DNA from: Spirogloea muscicola
Lineage: Eukaryota > Streptophyta > Zygnematophyceae > Spirogloeales > Spirogloeaceae
Length of the DNA stretch: 64,000 bases
Assembly: GCA_009602725.1 (NCBI GenBank)
Contig: WELB01000117.1
Coordinates: 371,264 to 435,263 of the forward strand
Direction of reading: 5' to 3'
Positions 32,578 through 43,200 of the stretch are shown piece by piece. Made by a program: the position numbers and the translations under genes. Under the pieces are notes generated by a model, which saw only the letters and a program-made list of their open reading frames with translations, ran no database searches and was not told where the DNA came from. The number at the start of each line of letters is the position of its first letter. Positions within the stretch are counted from its first letter, which is position 1.

Positions 32578-32650
32578 TTTTTGGGCTGGCTGTTCCAGCA
32601 GTTCCAGCAGCAGTTCTCTAGCCCCTATCCTCATGGGCGAGCTCTTTCTT
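32578..32650 (+). mobile_element. Plus-strand non-LTR tail joined to a minus-strand copy
   Basis: TTTTTGGGCTGGCTGTTCC with a short duplication (CAGTTCCAGCAG), then CTAGCCCCTATCCTCATGGG. It faces the minus-strand ORF that begins right after, forming an inverted junction. Confidence 0.6.
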
Positions 32651-33665
32651 CCTGGAAGGGGGTCCCCTGGCCAGAGCCAGAGGCAGCAGCGAGTGCGCGG
32701 CCGGCACGAAGGTGTAGCGCGCGGGCCATAGACCGCTGCGAGATGGCCAGGCGCATACGGTAGACCTGCGCTAGCGACCCAGCTGCAGGGAAGTCCACCG
32801 GCTCCCCATGGAAGCGACGGGCGATGGCGTGGCGGGCGAGCTGGTTGAGCAGCTCGAGCCACCGAGCGCCCAGCGCCCCGTGGGTGTCAATTGCCAACGG
32901 GAAGAACTCGTCTTCCCGCGGATGGTCGGCGTACTTTAGCTCTTTTGCCCGAGCGGCGCAGGCGCCCGCATACCCAGCCTTGGTGGCACATTGGACTGGG
33001 TGGGAACGGTCGTATGCGTCGGTGGTCACCACGTCCAGGAGAAGACGTGGCCCGCCGGCCGGCGGGATGGCCACCAGGTCAACGCGTCGAGCGTGGAGAC
33101 CGTCGGCCCTTTCCTGGAGCGGCATGACGCCGGAGTGCTCCGCTGCCACCACGAAGCCAGCCTCCACCAGGATGCCATGCAAAGCATCCCGGAGGCGGTC
33201 GTGCGCCGCCGTCCGCTCGCCGCTGTGGGAACAGCGCAGGACATGTGCAGCCAGCTCGCCAGGCCCGGCCCCTCGCTCGCCATACTCGCATTGCCGCACG
33301 CCCTGGAGGCATGGAGGCGGCAGCCCCAGGAGCCGGTGGACGGCAGTGCGAAAGACCTCATCGGGGAGTGTGAGGACGTCATTGATGGGGAGGGCCTGGA
33401 GCCACGCCGCTGCCCCCGAAGAGGAGGCCGATTGAAGTCTCGCGCGCCCGCGCAGGTCGGCCTCTGGGAGCTGCAGCACGGCGGTGGTGTAGGCGGCCTT
33501 GTCGACCACGGCCGCGAAGCGCGCTTGGACGCGCAGGTCAGCGGTGTGCGCGAGGTGCGCAAAGGAGACCGCCTGGCCTGCCAGGTCCGGGTGCGCCGCG
33601 AGCAGCTCCTGGTGGGCGGAGCGAAGCGACACCTGGAACGGCAGCGTTCTGGAAAGGAAGTAGAT
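32631..33665 (-). pseudogene. Non-LTR family B, C-terminal zinc-knuckle and nuclease region
   Basis: A long open minus-strand frame of about 340 element-derived residues. In order: FAHLAHTADLRVQARFAAVV, a conserved LPDEVFRTAVHRLLGLPPPC, and the knuckle (QCEYGERG...HVLRC), where the second Cys of CxC is Tyr. Next are RRVDLVAIPPAGG and LLLDVVTTDAYDRS with a conserved Asp, AKELKYADHP with Lys, and FFPLAIDTHGALGARWLELL. It ends with YRMRLAI and ALHLRAGRALAAASGSG. The D...D...K arrangement after a Cys-His knuckle resembles the C-terminal restriction-like endonuclease of R2-type non-LTR elements; that assignment is inference. The normal terminal signature is replaced by an abrupt end (GTPFQEERARP), so the 3' end is rearranged. 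The first ~35 codons of the frame are family D tail sequence, not protein. Confidence 0.8.
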
Positions 33666-33669
33666 AGAC

Positions 33670-33870
33670 TGTCCAGTTGGAGGGACAATTCGTGTGCTCA
33701 AAACAAACGAAGGCCAAATGGCCAAGTACGAAGGCAAGCACATCTACATGACCTACAGCAGATTGACCCGCTCAGTAAGCACGGGTCAAAACATGAAGGT
33801 TGGTACTCGATGCCTGAATACTAGATGGCAGAAAGGAAGCCCTTCCTTCTGCCACCAACTAGAGCTCGCC
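33670..33870 (-). mobile_element. Family D, 3' end fragment
   Basis: Minus strand: ALHQKAGRALVGGRRKG frame, the stop-codon hairpin (TTGACCCG / CGGGTCAA near 33763-33789) and the D tail with GAAGGCCAAATGGCCAAGT near 33706. It abuts the family B copy. Confidence 0.75.
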
Positions 33871-34024
33871 CAGCTTTCTGGTGCAAAGCATTACGAAAGC
33901 GCGGCCAAATTGACTGGTGGCTGTGAGAGGCCAGCCCACAGGAATGGACAAGGTCTGAACGAGCCGGATGGCGCAGAGATAGAGAAGAAAGTGCTCGCCC
34001 ATAGAGGAAAGCAGCAGAAAGAGA

Positions 34025-34163
34025 AGGGCTCGCCCATTGAGAATAGGGTGGGAAAAGCCAGCCCAAAAAGGAATGAACAATTTACGAGAAGGGGCCAGGG
34101 GAAGCACTAAGAGAAACAAGCACAAGATGAAACTAAGCAGCTACGAAGCACTCAGTAACCCCT
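34025..34163 (-). mobile_element. Family B 3' UTR copy
   Basis: Stop region near 34155, then minus-strand CTGGCCCC, hairpin GGGCTGGCTTTTCCCACCC-like and the CAATGGGCGAGCC tail. A second tail piece (CTCGCCCATAGAGG) precedes it at 33994. It adjoins the interior of a family D copy at 34164. Confidence 0.7.
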
Positions 34164-34970
34164 TCCAGGCAGAGGGTGCTGAGCTCGCCACTCACATGCT
34201 GAGATGCCCCACTGGACCAGAAGTGGTGGGCAATCACAACCTCCTCCGCGATTCCCTGGCGGGCTTGATGCGCGACGCCGGCTACTGTGCGGTCGTGGAA
34301 GTCAACGATATCATGCCTATCACCACGGACGCCCAGGGACGTCATCATCGCTACACACTTGACATTGTGGGCGTGCAACCTGGTGGAGGACCACGAGCCC
34401 TGGTCGACGTTGTTGTTACGGAGGCGTATAAAGGTCCAGCATTGACACACATCGCTGGTCACGCAGTAGGCGGTGCAGAACAAAGAAAGCTGCAGGATTC
34501 CTCCGAATACCCCCAATGCGATCAGCTCCTGCCAGCGGCAATCGACAGCTTTGGCTGTGACGTGTAATTCTCACAGTCAGGCAGGCTTGTACCAGTGCGC
34601 TCAGGTCTGGGCTCACGCTTCCACACTCTCCTTCAAAACATTGCCAATCTAGGCTACACACGTCGTGCAGATGTGTTTCCGGCTGAGATGGGCTTGCCAG
34701 CTGCATATCTGTCGTTCTTGGACGCCAAGTTTCGGCCTGTTTGCAGCGTGCTCGGGCTAATGCCTTGCACCAGAAAGCTGGACGAGCTCTACTTGGTGGC
34801 AGAAGGGCTTTGTATCTGATATCAACTATTCAGGCATCAATAAGCGACCTTTACGTTTTGACCCGTGGTTACTGAGCGGGTCAATCTGTTATAGGTTATG
34901 TAGGTCTTTAGATGTGCTTGCCTTCGTACTTGGCCATTTGGCCTTCGTGTGTTTCAAATACACGAAATAA
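34164..34970 (+). pseudogene. Non-LTR family D, C-terminal region and 3' end
   Basis: Frame at 34164: ELATHMLRCPTGPE (knuckle end), LLRDSLAGLMRDAGYCAVVE, then LDIVGVQPGGGPRALVDVVV (nuclease-like Asp strand) and LLPAAIDSFG. A TAA stop at 34564 comes early. A shifted frame continues SDLYVLTRGY-type sequence to TGA near 34875. The stop lies in a perfect 7-bp hairpin (TGACCCG / CGGGTCA). The tail ends CAAATACACGAAAT at about 34968. This copy shows the full 3' end of family D. Confidence 0.78.
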
Positions 34971-34974
34971 TTCC

Positions 34975-35255
34975 TGCTAAGCAGCCTCAGGTCAGAGAAG
35001 CTTGGCTCCTGGAAGCGAATCCCCTGGCCAGAGCCAGCAGCAGCGAGGGCTCTGCCGGCACGCAGGTGCAGCGCGCGGGCCATAGACCTCTGCAGCGAGA
35101 CGGCCAAGCGCATCCGGTACACCTGCCCTAGCGACCCGGCTGCATGAGAGTCCAACGGCTTCTCATGGAAGCGGCGGACGCTGGCGTGGCGTAAGAGCTG
35201 GTTGAGCAGCTCGAGCCACCGAGCGCCCAACAGCAGCAGAAAACAAGGCACTAAG
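34975..35255 (-). mobile_element. Non-LTR family B, 3' end
   Basis: Minus frame 35251 to about 34980: GARWLELLNQLLRHASVRRF, AAGSLGQVYRMRLAVSLQRS, HLRAGRALAAAGSG and SDLRLLSRNY. The expected stop is displaced because family D tail sequence is joined directly after the Tyr codon. Confidence 0.78.
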
Positions 35256-35289
35256 TGCTAAGACGGCAGCAGGGGGACGCTCAGTAACC

Positions 35290-35645
35290 TCGAGTCAGTA
35301 GATGCAAATCGGAATAGCGAGGAGGCGGATAGACGTCGCCTGACGGAAGCCGGAGGCCGCAGCCGAACCGCGGCCTGCGCGCAAGTGAACCGCAAAGGCA
35401 AAGGACCGCTGCAAGGAAATGGCCAAGCGCATCCGGAAAACATGAGCGAGGGACCCGGCGGCATTAAGCCGGGCTGCTCGCCCTGCTGCCCGCGGCGGCG
35501 GGCCACTGCACGCCGCGCAAGGCGGTGAAGAAGAAGTGGCACTCCCAATGGGGGCAAGGGCTGCGAAAAGCCAGCCCAAAAAGAATTCACAAAGGTTCAG
35601 AGGGGCCTAAGAGCGGTGAGCAGCTACAAAGGGGCCTGAGGAGGA
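35290..35645 (-). mobile_element. Family A-like 3' end plus separate A tail
   Basis: Minus frame with AAGSLAHVFRMRLAISLQRS and VHLRAGRGSAAASGFRQA but a worn C-terminus near 35297. Upstream (35527-35642) lies a family A 3' UTR with the hairpin GGGCTGCGAAAAGCCAGCCC. Two truncated copies are stacked. Confidence 0.65.
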
Positions 35646-36120
35646 GGTGAAGAAGGTGAAGCATTTGCCTGAGCACCCTGCAAACAGGCCGAAACTCGTA
35701 AAGTGGAGGGCGATGGCTGTGATTAGCCAGCCCAGAACTGAATACTGAGAAGGCTTGCAGGCCGAGCCGGTACAATACCCGGGCGGCTTTTAACTGGGAT
35801 CGAGCACTAACGACCGGGGCAGATGGAGCCGGAGTCCGGAGAGACGGTGCCCGGTGTCCGTGACATCGAGGAAGAGACAGGGTAGACGCTTCCAGTAGAG
35901 GGCGATGGCTGTGAGGAGGAGGCTCAGCCGAGCCAGTCTTATGTCCAGTCACATTGCAGACTGAAGTAAGCAAGCAAGTGCAGACAGAGGGCGCAGATGG
36001 GATCGCGATTGTGTGTGCAACTGCTGGGCGACACTCTGTTAGTAAGAATGCGGCTGCTGATAAGCATAGCGGCCACCCGAGTGCACACAGAGGGAATTCG
36101 AAGATACACTACACGGAACC
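35646..36120. repeat. Tail debris before unit 4
   Basis: Holds two pieces of the third tail subfamily (AGAGGGCGATGGCTGTGA at 35707 and 35899) and a family E-like tail near 36050 (GCGGCTGCTGATAAGC). No gene recognised. Confidence 0.5.
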
Positions 36121-36643
36121 GTCATGGAGTCAGGGTAGTGTAGCAGCCCAGACTGACCCAATAGCAGTAGAAGTCAGCAAAGGACACTGCATTTGGAATA
36201 AGTATGTAGATGCCAGAATTCTTGGCACCCAGAAAACCTCCGATATGCCGATTGGGCTGAACGTCTTGCAGGATGAAGACAAGCATCTGACATTACTGGC
36301 TATGCTGTCCTCCTCACAATGGCAATATCTGCAGCAATCTATAACCACTGCTGTGACTCCTGAGCCGAACTGAGTTGACTCACGACAATCTGCCGCATTA
36401 GGCCTCTGCCTGCGTTATACCCTGACAGACTGACTACGGGAGCAGCATCACTAGAGCAGGGCTTAGTCACATTGATGCAAGCTGAGAGATGTGCCTGTGC
36501 CATTCTGACGAGATATTGTTGACTAGCAAAGCAAAGAAGGGAGTGGCTGTTCACGTTGCGAACTCAGTAGAGACATGTGCCATCCGCTTCCTGCCAGCAG
36601 CTTTCAACGAAGAAATGAATAGAACATATCATATACCATTCTC
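36121..36643. repeat. Unit spacer, copy 4 (truncated)
   Basis: Spacer from GTAGCAGCCCAGACTGACCC onward, matching 5454-5942. Unlike in the other units, no RT fragment is attached on its left. Confidence 0.7.
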
Positions 36644-36804
36644 ACGATGGACTCGAAATTTGTAAGAGTATTTATGAGCTAGACCACAGTCGGCCTCCCA
36701 TCGCTCTTCCACCCTCTCCAGACGAGCTACTCTTGTGATGCTTGCAACATCTTGCGGGAGCTGTTTGACCTTTCTATAAGCGAGGCCAGCCACATGCACA
36801 TATG

Positions 36805-38623
36805 CTAGTTGGCTGCAAGCGCTAAGAGGTCCGCAATCATCTGGATGATGATTACTTTTTCGGGGCCCCGCCTAAAACAGCATAAGCGCACAATCTGCAG
36901 GCTTGTGCATGGGCTTACCAAGCGAGAGATACTCTGATATAGACTCTCACCTCCATATATATGGCCGTCCATTGCCACCTCTGAAGGGCATGGAAGTCTC
37001 AGTAATCTGTCCTCAGTGCACCATCTATCCTCAGTCCTTGAAAAGGGCACTTTATCAAGCTCCAGGCTAACAAGCTTACTGCAATTGGCAAGAACTGTTG
37101 ACCAGTCCAACTCGCTTGTTTGCAGAAGAAAGTCTTCAGCAAGTCGAAGTTTTGAAAGGCCAGAGCACCAGCCGCCGAGTTTCCAGAAGCCGAGCATACT
37201 ATTCCAGAAGCCGGGCATACTATCGTCTGTGGCCCAACAGTGATCAAGGTCCAGGGAACGGAGCGATGAAAGACTGGTAGGGAAGTACAAGTCCGTCCCA
37301 CAGAAGAAAATGTTCTTCAGACGAAGAGCCACCAAGTGGGGGGTCTTGGCCAAGAAGGCACCCAAATGCAGGGCTGTCACTTTCCACTCTTCCATACTCA
37401 GCACCGAAAGGGATGAGAGCTCGTCGCAAGCGAGCAGCCACGGATCGAGGGCACCACGTGAGCCATAAATGTGAAGTTCTTGCAACTGCGAGCAAGAGGC
37501 AGCTAGGCCCTTGATAGCATCAGTCGTGTCATCGTCTTCTGAGATTCTTATCTCTACTATCTGCAATTTCGAGAGTTTGGCTGCAGCTGACTCTGACAGC
37601 AGCCCGTGGCGAATCCAGGGCCTGCAGCTGTGCAACCGCGTCAGCGAGCTGCATGATGACATTAGCGCCTCGGAGGAGACTGGCAACAGCCTTGGACAGG
37701 CTTGAAGGCCGACCTGCTGCAGCAGCGGGCAAGCGGAGGCCAGCGCAATAATCCCGGCGTCTGTGATGTTCCCACAGCCAGTCAAGCGGAGCGATTGTAG
37801 CTGCGGCAAATTGCTGGCGATGTATAGAAGTCCTGCATCTGTGAAAGATCTAGAGGGCCGCGTGAAGATATCAAGCTCCAGCTCCGTGAGACGCTTGCAA
37901 GAAACAACGATACTTTGGATGTCCGCGTCTGCAGAAGGCGTTATCGATCAGACCGGCCCAACAAATGCCCACTATTTACAAGAAGGGTAGGCGGATTTGC
38001 GCTGCAGTAACAAGGTATCGAACACATCATAATGCAAGCATCTAGGTCATAGCATGGAGTACAGAGTAGTGTAGCAGCTTACCAGAGAAGTCGCACGAAA
38101 TCATGGAGAGGCTCTCAAGAACCGTGAGCTGGGCAATGACGGGAACCAGAACGGCCGGGGGGTGCTGGAGAACCAGCCCCCGCACGATCCGTGCATGGGC
38201 AACGCGATCGTTTAGGCCCTCAATCAGCTGCTCTTCCTGTACGTGAATGTGTTCATGATGTTGGCACTTGGACCGCAGGGTGACCCGCAGGTCTGATAGT
38301 GCAGTGGCGGCCGTCAGCGAGCGGAGGTCGGAGAACGTCGCGAAAAAGTGGACGGTGAGGCGCAGCCGCGCGAGATTCGGGAAGGCTGTGGCCAGCGCCG
38401 GGCCGAGCTCCCGCTTCTTGAGCACCGACGGCACCTGCCGTGCCCGGAGCTGCCTGCGCTCGCGCAGTGCGAGCTCGGTGACGGAGGCCTTGACCAGGCG
38501 GCGCCAGCGGCGGCAGACGTGCGCGAGCGGGTGCCAGCCGGAGGCGCCGAGCGGGGCGTGGGCGGGCGGCGAGGCGGCGCGGGCGAGGATCGCCGCCAGG
38601 CACTCGTCCGGCAGGCCCTCCAT
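36805..38623 (-). CDS. F-box/LRR protein, best-preserved copy of the array
   Basis: Likely substrate receptor of an SCF ubiquitin ligase, binding Skp1 through the F-box and the target through LRRs. Exon 1 (38623-38083) encodes MEGLPDECLAAILARAASPP, LAHVCRRWRRLVKASVTELA and an N-terminal LRR block to SMISCDFS. A 154-bp intron (donor GTAAGC, acceptor CTGCAG) leads in phase to exon 2 from 37928: DADIQSIVVSCKRLTELELD, LPQLQSLRLTGCGNITDAGI, CPLLQQVGLQACPRLLPVSS and further repeats to IIIQMIADLLALAAN. About 550 residues. Relative to copies 5 and 6, a one-base deletion near 36815 cuts off the last ~60 residues (LAYVHVAGL to the ENGI-type end), so the C-terminus is truncated or the assembly has an error. 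A small in-frame duplication (FWNSMLGFWKLGG) is near 37195. The only copy open through the F-box and nearly all LRRs. Confidence 0.72.
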
Positions 38624-38779
38624 GGAGGGCGAGCGTCGGGGCGAGCGCTGGCCGGCTCTGGAAGGGGAAGGGGTCGCGCGGTACGCATTGACATGAGAAG
38701 GCGGCCTGGCCGAGCCAATATTATGTCACTCGGGCGAAGCCAATCCAAGCCAAAAGCGCCGTCTCAGATGTGGGGTAAT

Positions 38780-40205
38780 GAACCACTCAATAAGCACGAG
38801 AGCATTGGGAGAGCTGTTCCTTCTTCTTCACCTGCGACGGCGTCTGGCGGGTCAACGGCTTTTCTTTCCTTTTTCCTCCGACTCGCAGGCGCAGGCGCGA
38901 TACATGGCTGCTGTGGACAAAGCGGCGTTCACGGACACGCTGCAGCTCCTCCCCGCAAGCGACGTGCGCGGCCGTGCTCGGCTACTGTCGGCCGCCTCCC
39001 CCGGCGCGGCAGCCTGGCTCTCTGCGCTCCCACTGTTTGATGCGCTCAGGCTGCCGGACGAGCTGTTCCGCACGGCCACGCATCGCCTGCTGGGCCTCCC
39101 CCCGCCCTGCCTGCTGGGCGTGCTGCAGTGCGAATGTGGGGAGCGGTCGACGGACCCGGCGGAGCTGGCGGCGCATCTCCTCCGCTGCGCCACTGGAGGC
39201 GAACGAACAGCTGCGCACGACCTCTTGCGTGATGCTATGTTCGGGATCTTTCAGGAGGCGGGCTACACGGTGGCGATGGAAGCGGCTGCTGTTATGAAAG
39301 AATCGGCTGTGAAATGCCAGCCAGATGCATACAGGTGTTCATGACGGAGCCAAAGGCTAGGCAGACAGGGCGCCCTCAATACCCCCGTGTCAGCAGTAGG
39401 AAGTCAGATGAGCTGAGGGGAGGAAGAGCAACCCCGCTGCGCAAGCCAGAGGCTGCTGCAAGGGCGCGACCAGCGCGGCGGTGCAAAGCAAGCGCTTTGG
39501 AGCGCTGCAGGGACATAGGATGAGATGGAGAACGCCTCGGTCATGCCCATCCTCGAGAGGGCTGACGAACACCATACGCGTCGTGTGGACCTGGTGGCGT
39601 CCACGCCGGGAGGTGGCGCGCGGATCATAGCCGATGTAGTCACCACCGATGTGGTCGACCGCTCCAACCTGGGGCTCTCTGCCTCCCGGGCCGGCCACGC
39701 TGCCTCGAAGGCCGCTCGCTGCAAGGCGGCCAAGCACTCCGACCACCCACCTGCCGACGAGTTCGTCCCCTTGGCGGTGGACGTGCACGGGGCTCTTGGG
39801 TCCCAGTGGCTTGACCTATTGGCTAGGCTTGCGCGGCGGGCTGTGTCCCGCAGACGCGGCGAGCCAGCCGACTTCAACGCCGCGGGCTCGTGGGCTCAGG
39901 TATATCGGATGCGCCTCTCTGTATCCCTGCAGCGGTCCATGGCCCACGCTCTGTATCTGCGAGCTGGCCGTGCTCTCGCTGCGGGCTCTGGCTTTCGTCA
40001 GGGTGATAGCTTCCCGGCAGCTAGTCTGTCGGATCTGAGGCTCCTCACTCGTACGTACTGAGTGATCTATCCTCCCCCTGTTTTACCATAGCATCCTCAG
40101 GCCCCATAGTAGCTGCTCACCGCTCTTAGGCCCCTCTGAACCTTTGTGAATTCTTTTTGGGCTGGCTTTTCGCAGCCCTTGCCCCCATTGGGAGTGCCAC
40201 TTCTC
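38780..40205 (+). mobile_element. Non-LTR family A, longest C-terminal copy
   Basis: Plus-strand frame from about 38895: TLQLLPASDVRGRARLLSAA, LPDELFRTATHRLLGLPPPC, the intact knuckle CECGERSTDP...HLLRC, AHDLLRDAMFGIFQEAGYTV. A family E fragment (39281-39523) interrupts it. It resumes MENASVMPILERADEHHTRR, VDLVASTPGGGARIIADVVT, PLAVDVHGALGSQWLDLLAR, GEPADFNAAGSWAQVYRMRL and SDLRLLTRTY, stop at 40059-40061. The 3' UTR and hairpin tail end near 40205. This copy is the reference here for family A: knuckle, nuclease-like region, terminal signature. RT is not included. Confidence 0.85.
39281..39523 (-). mobile_element. Family E fragment nested in family A
   Basis: 243 bp flanked by GATGGA (39275-39280 and 39524-39529), interrupting the family A frame at VAME|ENAS. 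On the minus strand it encodes SLQRSKALALHRRAGRALAA and SSSDFLLLTRGY with stop. The tail contains GGCTGGCATTTCACAGCC and ends AGCAGCCGCT. The sister A copy at 53385 shows the uninterrupted sequence. Confidence 0.85.
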
Positions 40206-40244
40206 TCTTTTTCCCTTGCCCCCATTCGGAGTACCACTTCTTCT

Positions 40245-43200
40245 TCTTTTCCACAGCTTGGACCGCCGAGGTCCGCGCAGAGGGCACTTACCGCGTGCGT
40301 TCCTTCGCGGCCCCTTCTCTTAATACACACGCATTCTTCTTCCACTTCTCCCTCGCAGCCGCTTGTCCTTCACGGCTTCACACAACCCCCCCTNCCCTCT
40401 CCGCCCCGGCCCCCGCCGTTGCCGCCGCCCACCGCTGGCCCGACCCCATCGCCATGGCGGCGTCTGCCGAAGGGCGAAACGCGGCGCGCAGCCCGCCGCG
40501 GCGTGCCACTCGCCCTTACGGCACCCGCAGCTCAACGGCTTCGACGAGGGCTGCCGTTGCCCCAGGGGCCGACCTTCTCACTCCTTCAACGGCCCCTTCA
40601 GCTTCTTCACGCTCCTCCCCAACGACGGCCGTGGAGCCCGAGCCCCTCCCTGCCGTCCCTGCTTCTGATGAGAACGCTCGGCTTGCTGACCCCGGCTTGG
40701 CCTCCTCGACCAATCCCCTCATCCCTCCCGCCTTTGCTGCTGCCTCCCATTCCTCCAGCAGCTCCTCCGGGAATGGCCGCAGGATGTGTCGTCAAGGCCC
40801 CCATCGGCGAGCCCCTCTCCCCCCCGCTTGGGGCAACCCTGGCTGCAGATCCTGCCCCTTCGGCCACCCAGCCCTTAATGGCCCCGGCCCTCCCGCCTCT
40901 CCTTCCTACTCCGGCCATTCCTGCAGCTGCAGCAGCTCCGTCCACAAGCCCTGCTGCAACAGCTGTCCCCCAGACCTGCCGGTACAGCCAGCAGCCCTGG
41001 CCTAGCCGGCGGGGCGTTTTCCTCCACGAGCACCACTGCTCCAAGAAGGCCAATCGCGCCTCGCTGCAGGCCCAAGCCCGTGCTGTGGCCTCTACCCCAC
41101 GATGGCAGCCTGGCACCCCAGTGCTGGCACCCCCTCCCCCAGCTCCCTCGCCGGCTCAGTGGCGTTGGGCGCAGCTCCTAGACCTGGATGCAGCTCTTCG
41201 CGAGCCCAGCCTACCACCCTTGGGGCGCACTCCACATTGGGCACGGCCCCACCTGCAGCGTGCAGCCCGGCCCATCCTCACCAGCATGGCATGCAGCAGC
41301 CTTGATGACGCTGCGTGGACGGTCTTCCAGCTCCACACATGGCCTCCCCATCTCTTAATATACACGCATTTCCTTTTACACAAAGTGTGCCAGGCGGTGG
41401 CGCGTGGCCTCCTCCCCCCCCCCCAAGGCTAGGGCGGCTCTGACTTGCAGCACTCTTCTCGCCCTTTCCAAACCTACAGGGGGCGTGCGCCCAATCGCCA
41501 TGGGCGAGGTGCTCACGCGCCTGGTCTCCAAGACACTCTTCCAGCAGCATAGGGAAGCGGCCCAGCTTCACTTCCCCACACCAGTTCGGCGCGGGGCTCT
41601 CTGCAGGAGCAGAAGCACTTGTCCATGGCCTGCCGGTTGGCCACGGACTCCAACCCTAGCTGGATGGCCCTCTCCATCGACGTCAAAAAGCTTTCAACTG
41701 CGTCGACCGCAGAGCAATTGCAGAGGAGCTCCGCTCTTTCTTCCCCTCGCTTGTCCCGTTCTTTCGTTGCACGTATGGGGCTGCATCTAGTTTACTATGG
41801 GCAGCGGGCACCTCGCGGGTTGTCCTAACATCATGCACGGGCACCCGACAGGGCGACCCTCTCGGCGGTGTCCTTTTTGATTTGGCTCATATACGTGCAC
41901 TGCGCACCACGGCGGCGGCCCACCCAGAGGTACTTCTGCCTAGCTATGCAGATGACACAACTTTGGTGGGCCCCCCTGCAGATGTCACCCGAGCCTTAAG
42001 CACCTTGGAGTGTGAGCTACAGTCTCTCGGCCTCAGAGTCCGCCCCGACAAATGTATGGCATGGTCGCCAGTCGGCATCCCTCCCACCCCTCAGCTTCCG
42101 GTAGGGTGCCAGAAACCCCCCAAGGGCATGGTGCTGCTTGGAGTCCCCCTGGGCGAGGCAGCATATGTGGGGCAGGAGGTGCAGGCTACCATCGAGCGAC
42201 AGTTTAAGACTCTCCCAGCCCTCCCCACATTGCATGACTTTCAGCTGGCTGTTGCTATCCTAACCTGGTGCGTGGTCCAACGCCCAACCTACCTGCAGCA
42301 GGCAGTTCCTCCCACCACCGCTCTGGATAACATCAATGCCGCTGCGGATGTCAGCCTCCAACAGGCTCTGCTCGGCCTGCTGGACCACCCAGCACTGCCT
42401 ACGACGCCTGCCGCCTCCTCCAAATTACACTACCCAAAGGCAAGGGCGGCCTTGGCTGCCGCACTCCGGCTCACCCTGGCTCGTGCGGCACACCTGGGGT
42501 TTTGGGCGCAAGTGGCCTCCACAACCTCAACGCGCTTCATCAGGAGGGGTCAGCCAGTACTGGCACCAGCAATAGCTGGAGTGGCACTTCCAGACCTCCC
42601 TCTCTGACGTTCGCAGAGACCTTCTCCGCTTCTTCCCATTACTTGCGGCAATCAGGTCGACTTTGCGACGTGGGCAAGATGCTCTGACCTGAACGCTCAA
42701 GCTCGTTCATCACGCGCAGCCATTGAGCAAGCCATGAGCCGCCTCCAAGCTCTGTTCAAGGAGGATGGGCGTGGGCTCTCTCGTCTCCACTCCATCAGCT
42801 CTCCGGGGGCGTCGGAGTGGCTCAACGCTTTTGCCGATTGACGAATCCCTCCGGCTCTCCGACGACCTCTTTGGGACGGCTGTCCATCACCATTTCGGCC
42901 TCCCTCCACTTTGTTTAGCTGGCATTCGACAGTGTGAATGTGGCCATCGTTTGGAGGATGAGATCTCTTTGGCAGCTCACATGCTTCTATGTGTTGCGGG
43001 AAGTGAACGTAATGCCTCCCACAATCTTCTCAAAGACGCTATGTATGGCTTGGTGCGCGAGGCAGGTTATCATGCGGCCATGGAGGTGCCAGGCATCATG
43101 CCATGGACATATACAGCGGCTACGGAACGAAGTGGTCTTCTCTCCTCCATTGCCTGGCACTGCATGTCGATGCCCGCCGACGTAGTCGGGCGGGTAGCTT

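Noticed and set aside
33026-33824. Long frames overlapping the family B coding region on both strands
   Set aside because: They are alternative frames of the same GC-rich sequence; only the minus frame 32631-33665 contains the conserved knuckle and terminal blocks.
35954-36373. 139-codon plus-strand frame upstream of F-box copy 4
   Set aside because: It lies in unit spacer and tail debris, and the paralogous spacers do not keep the frame.
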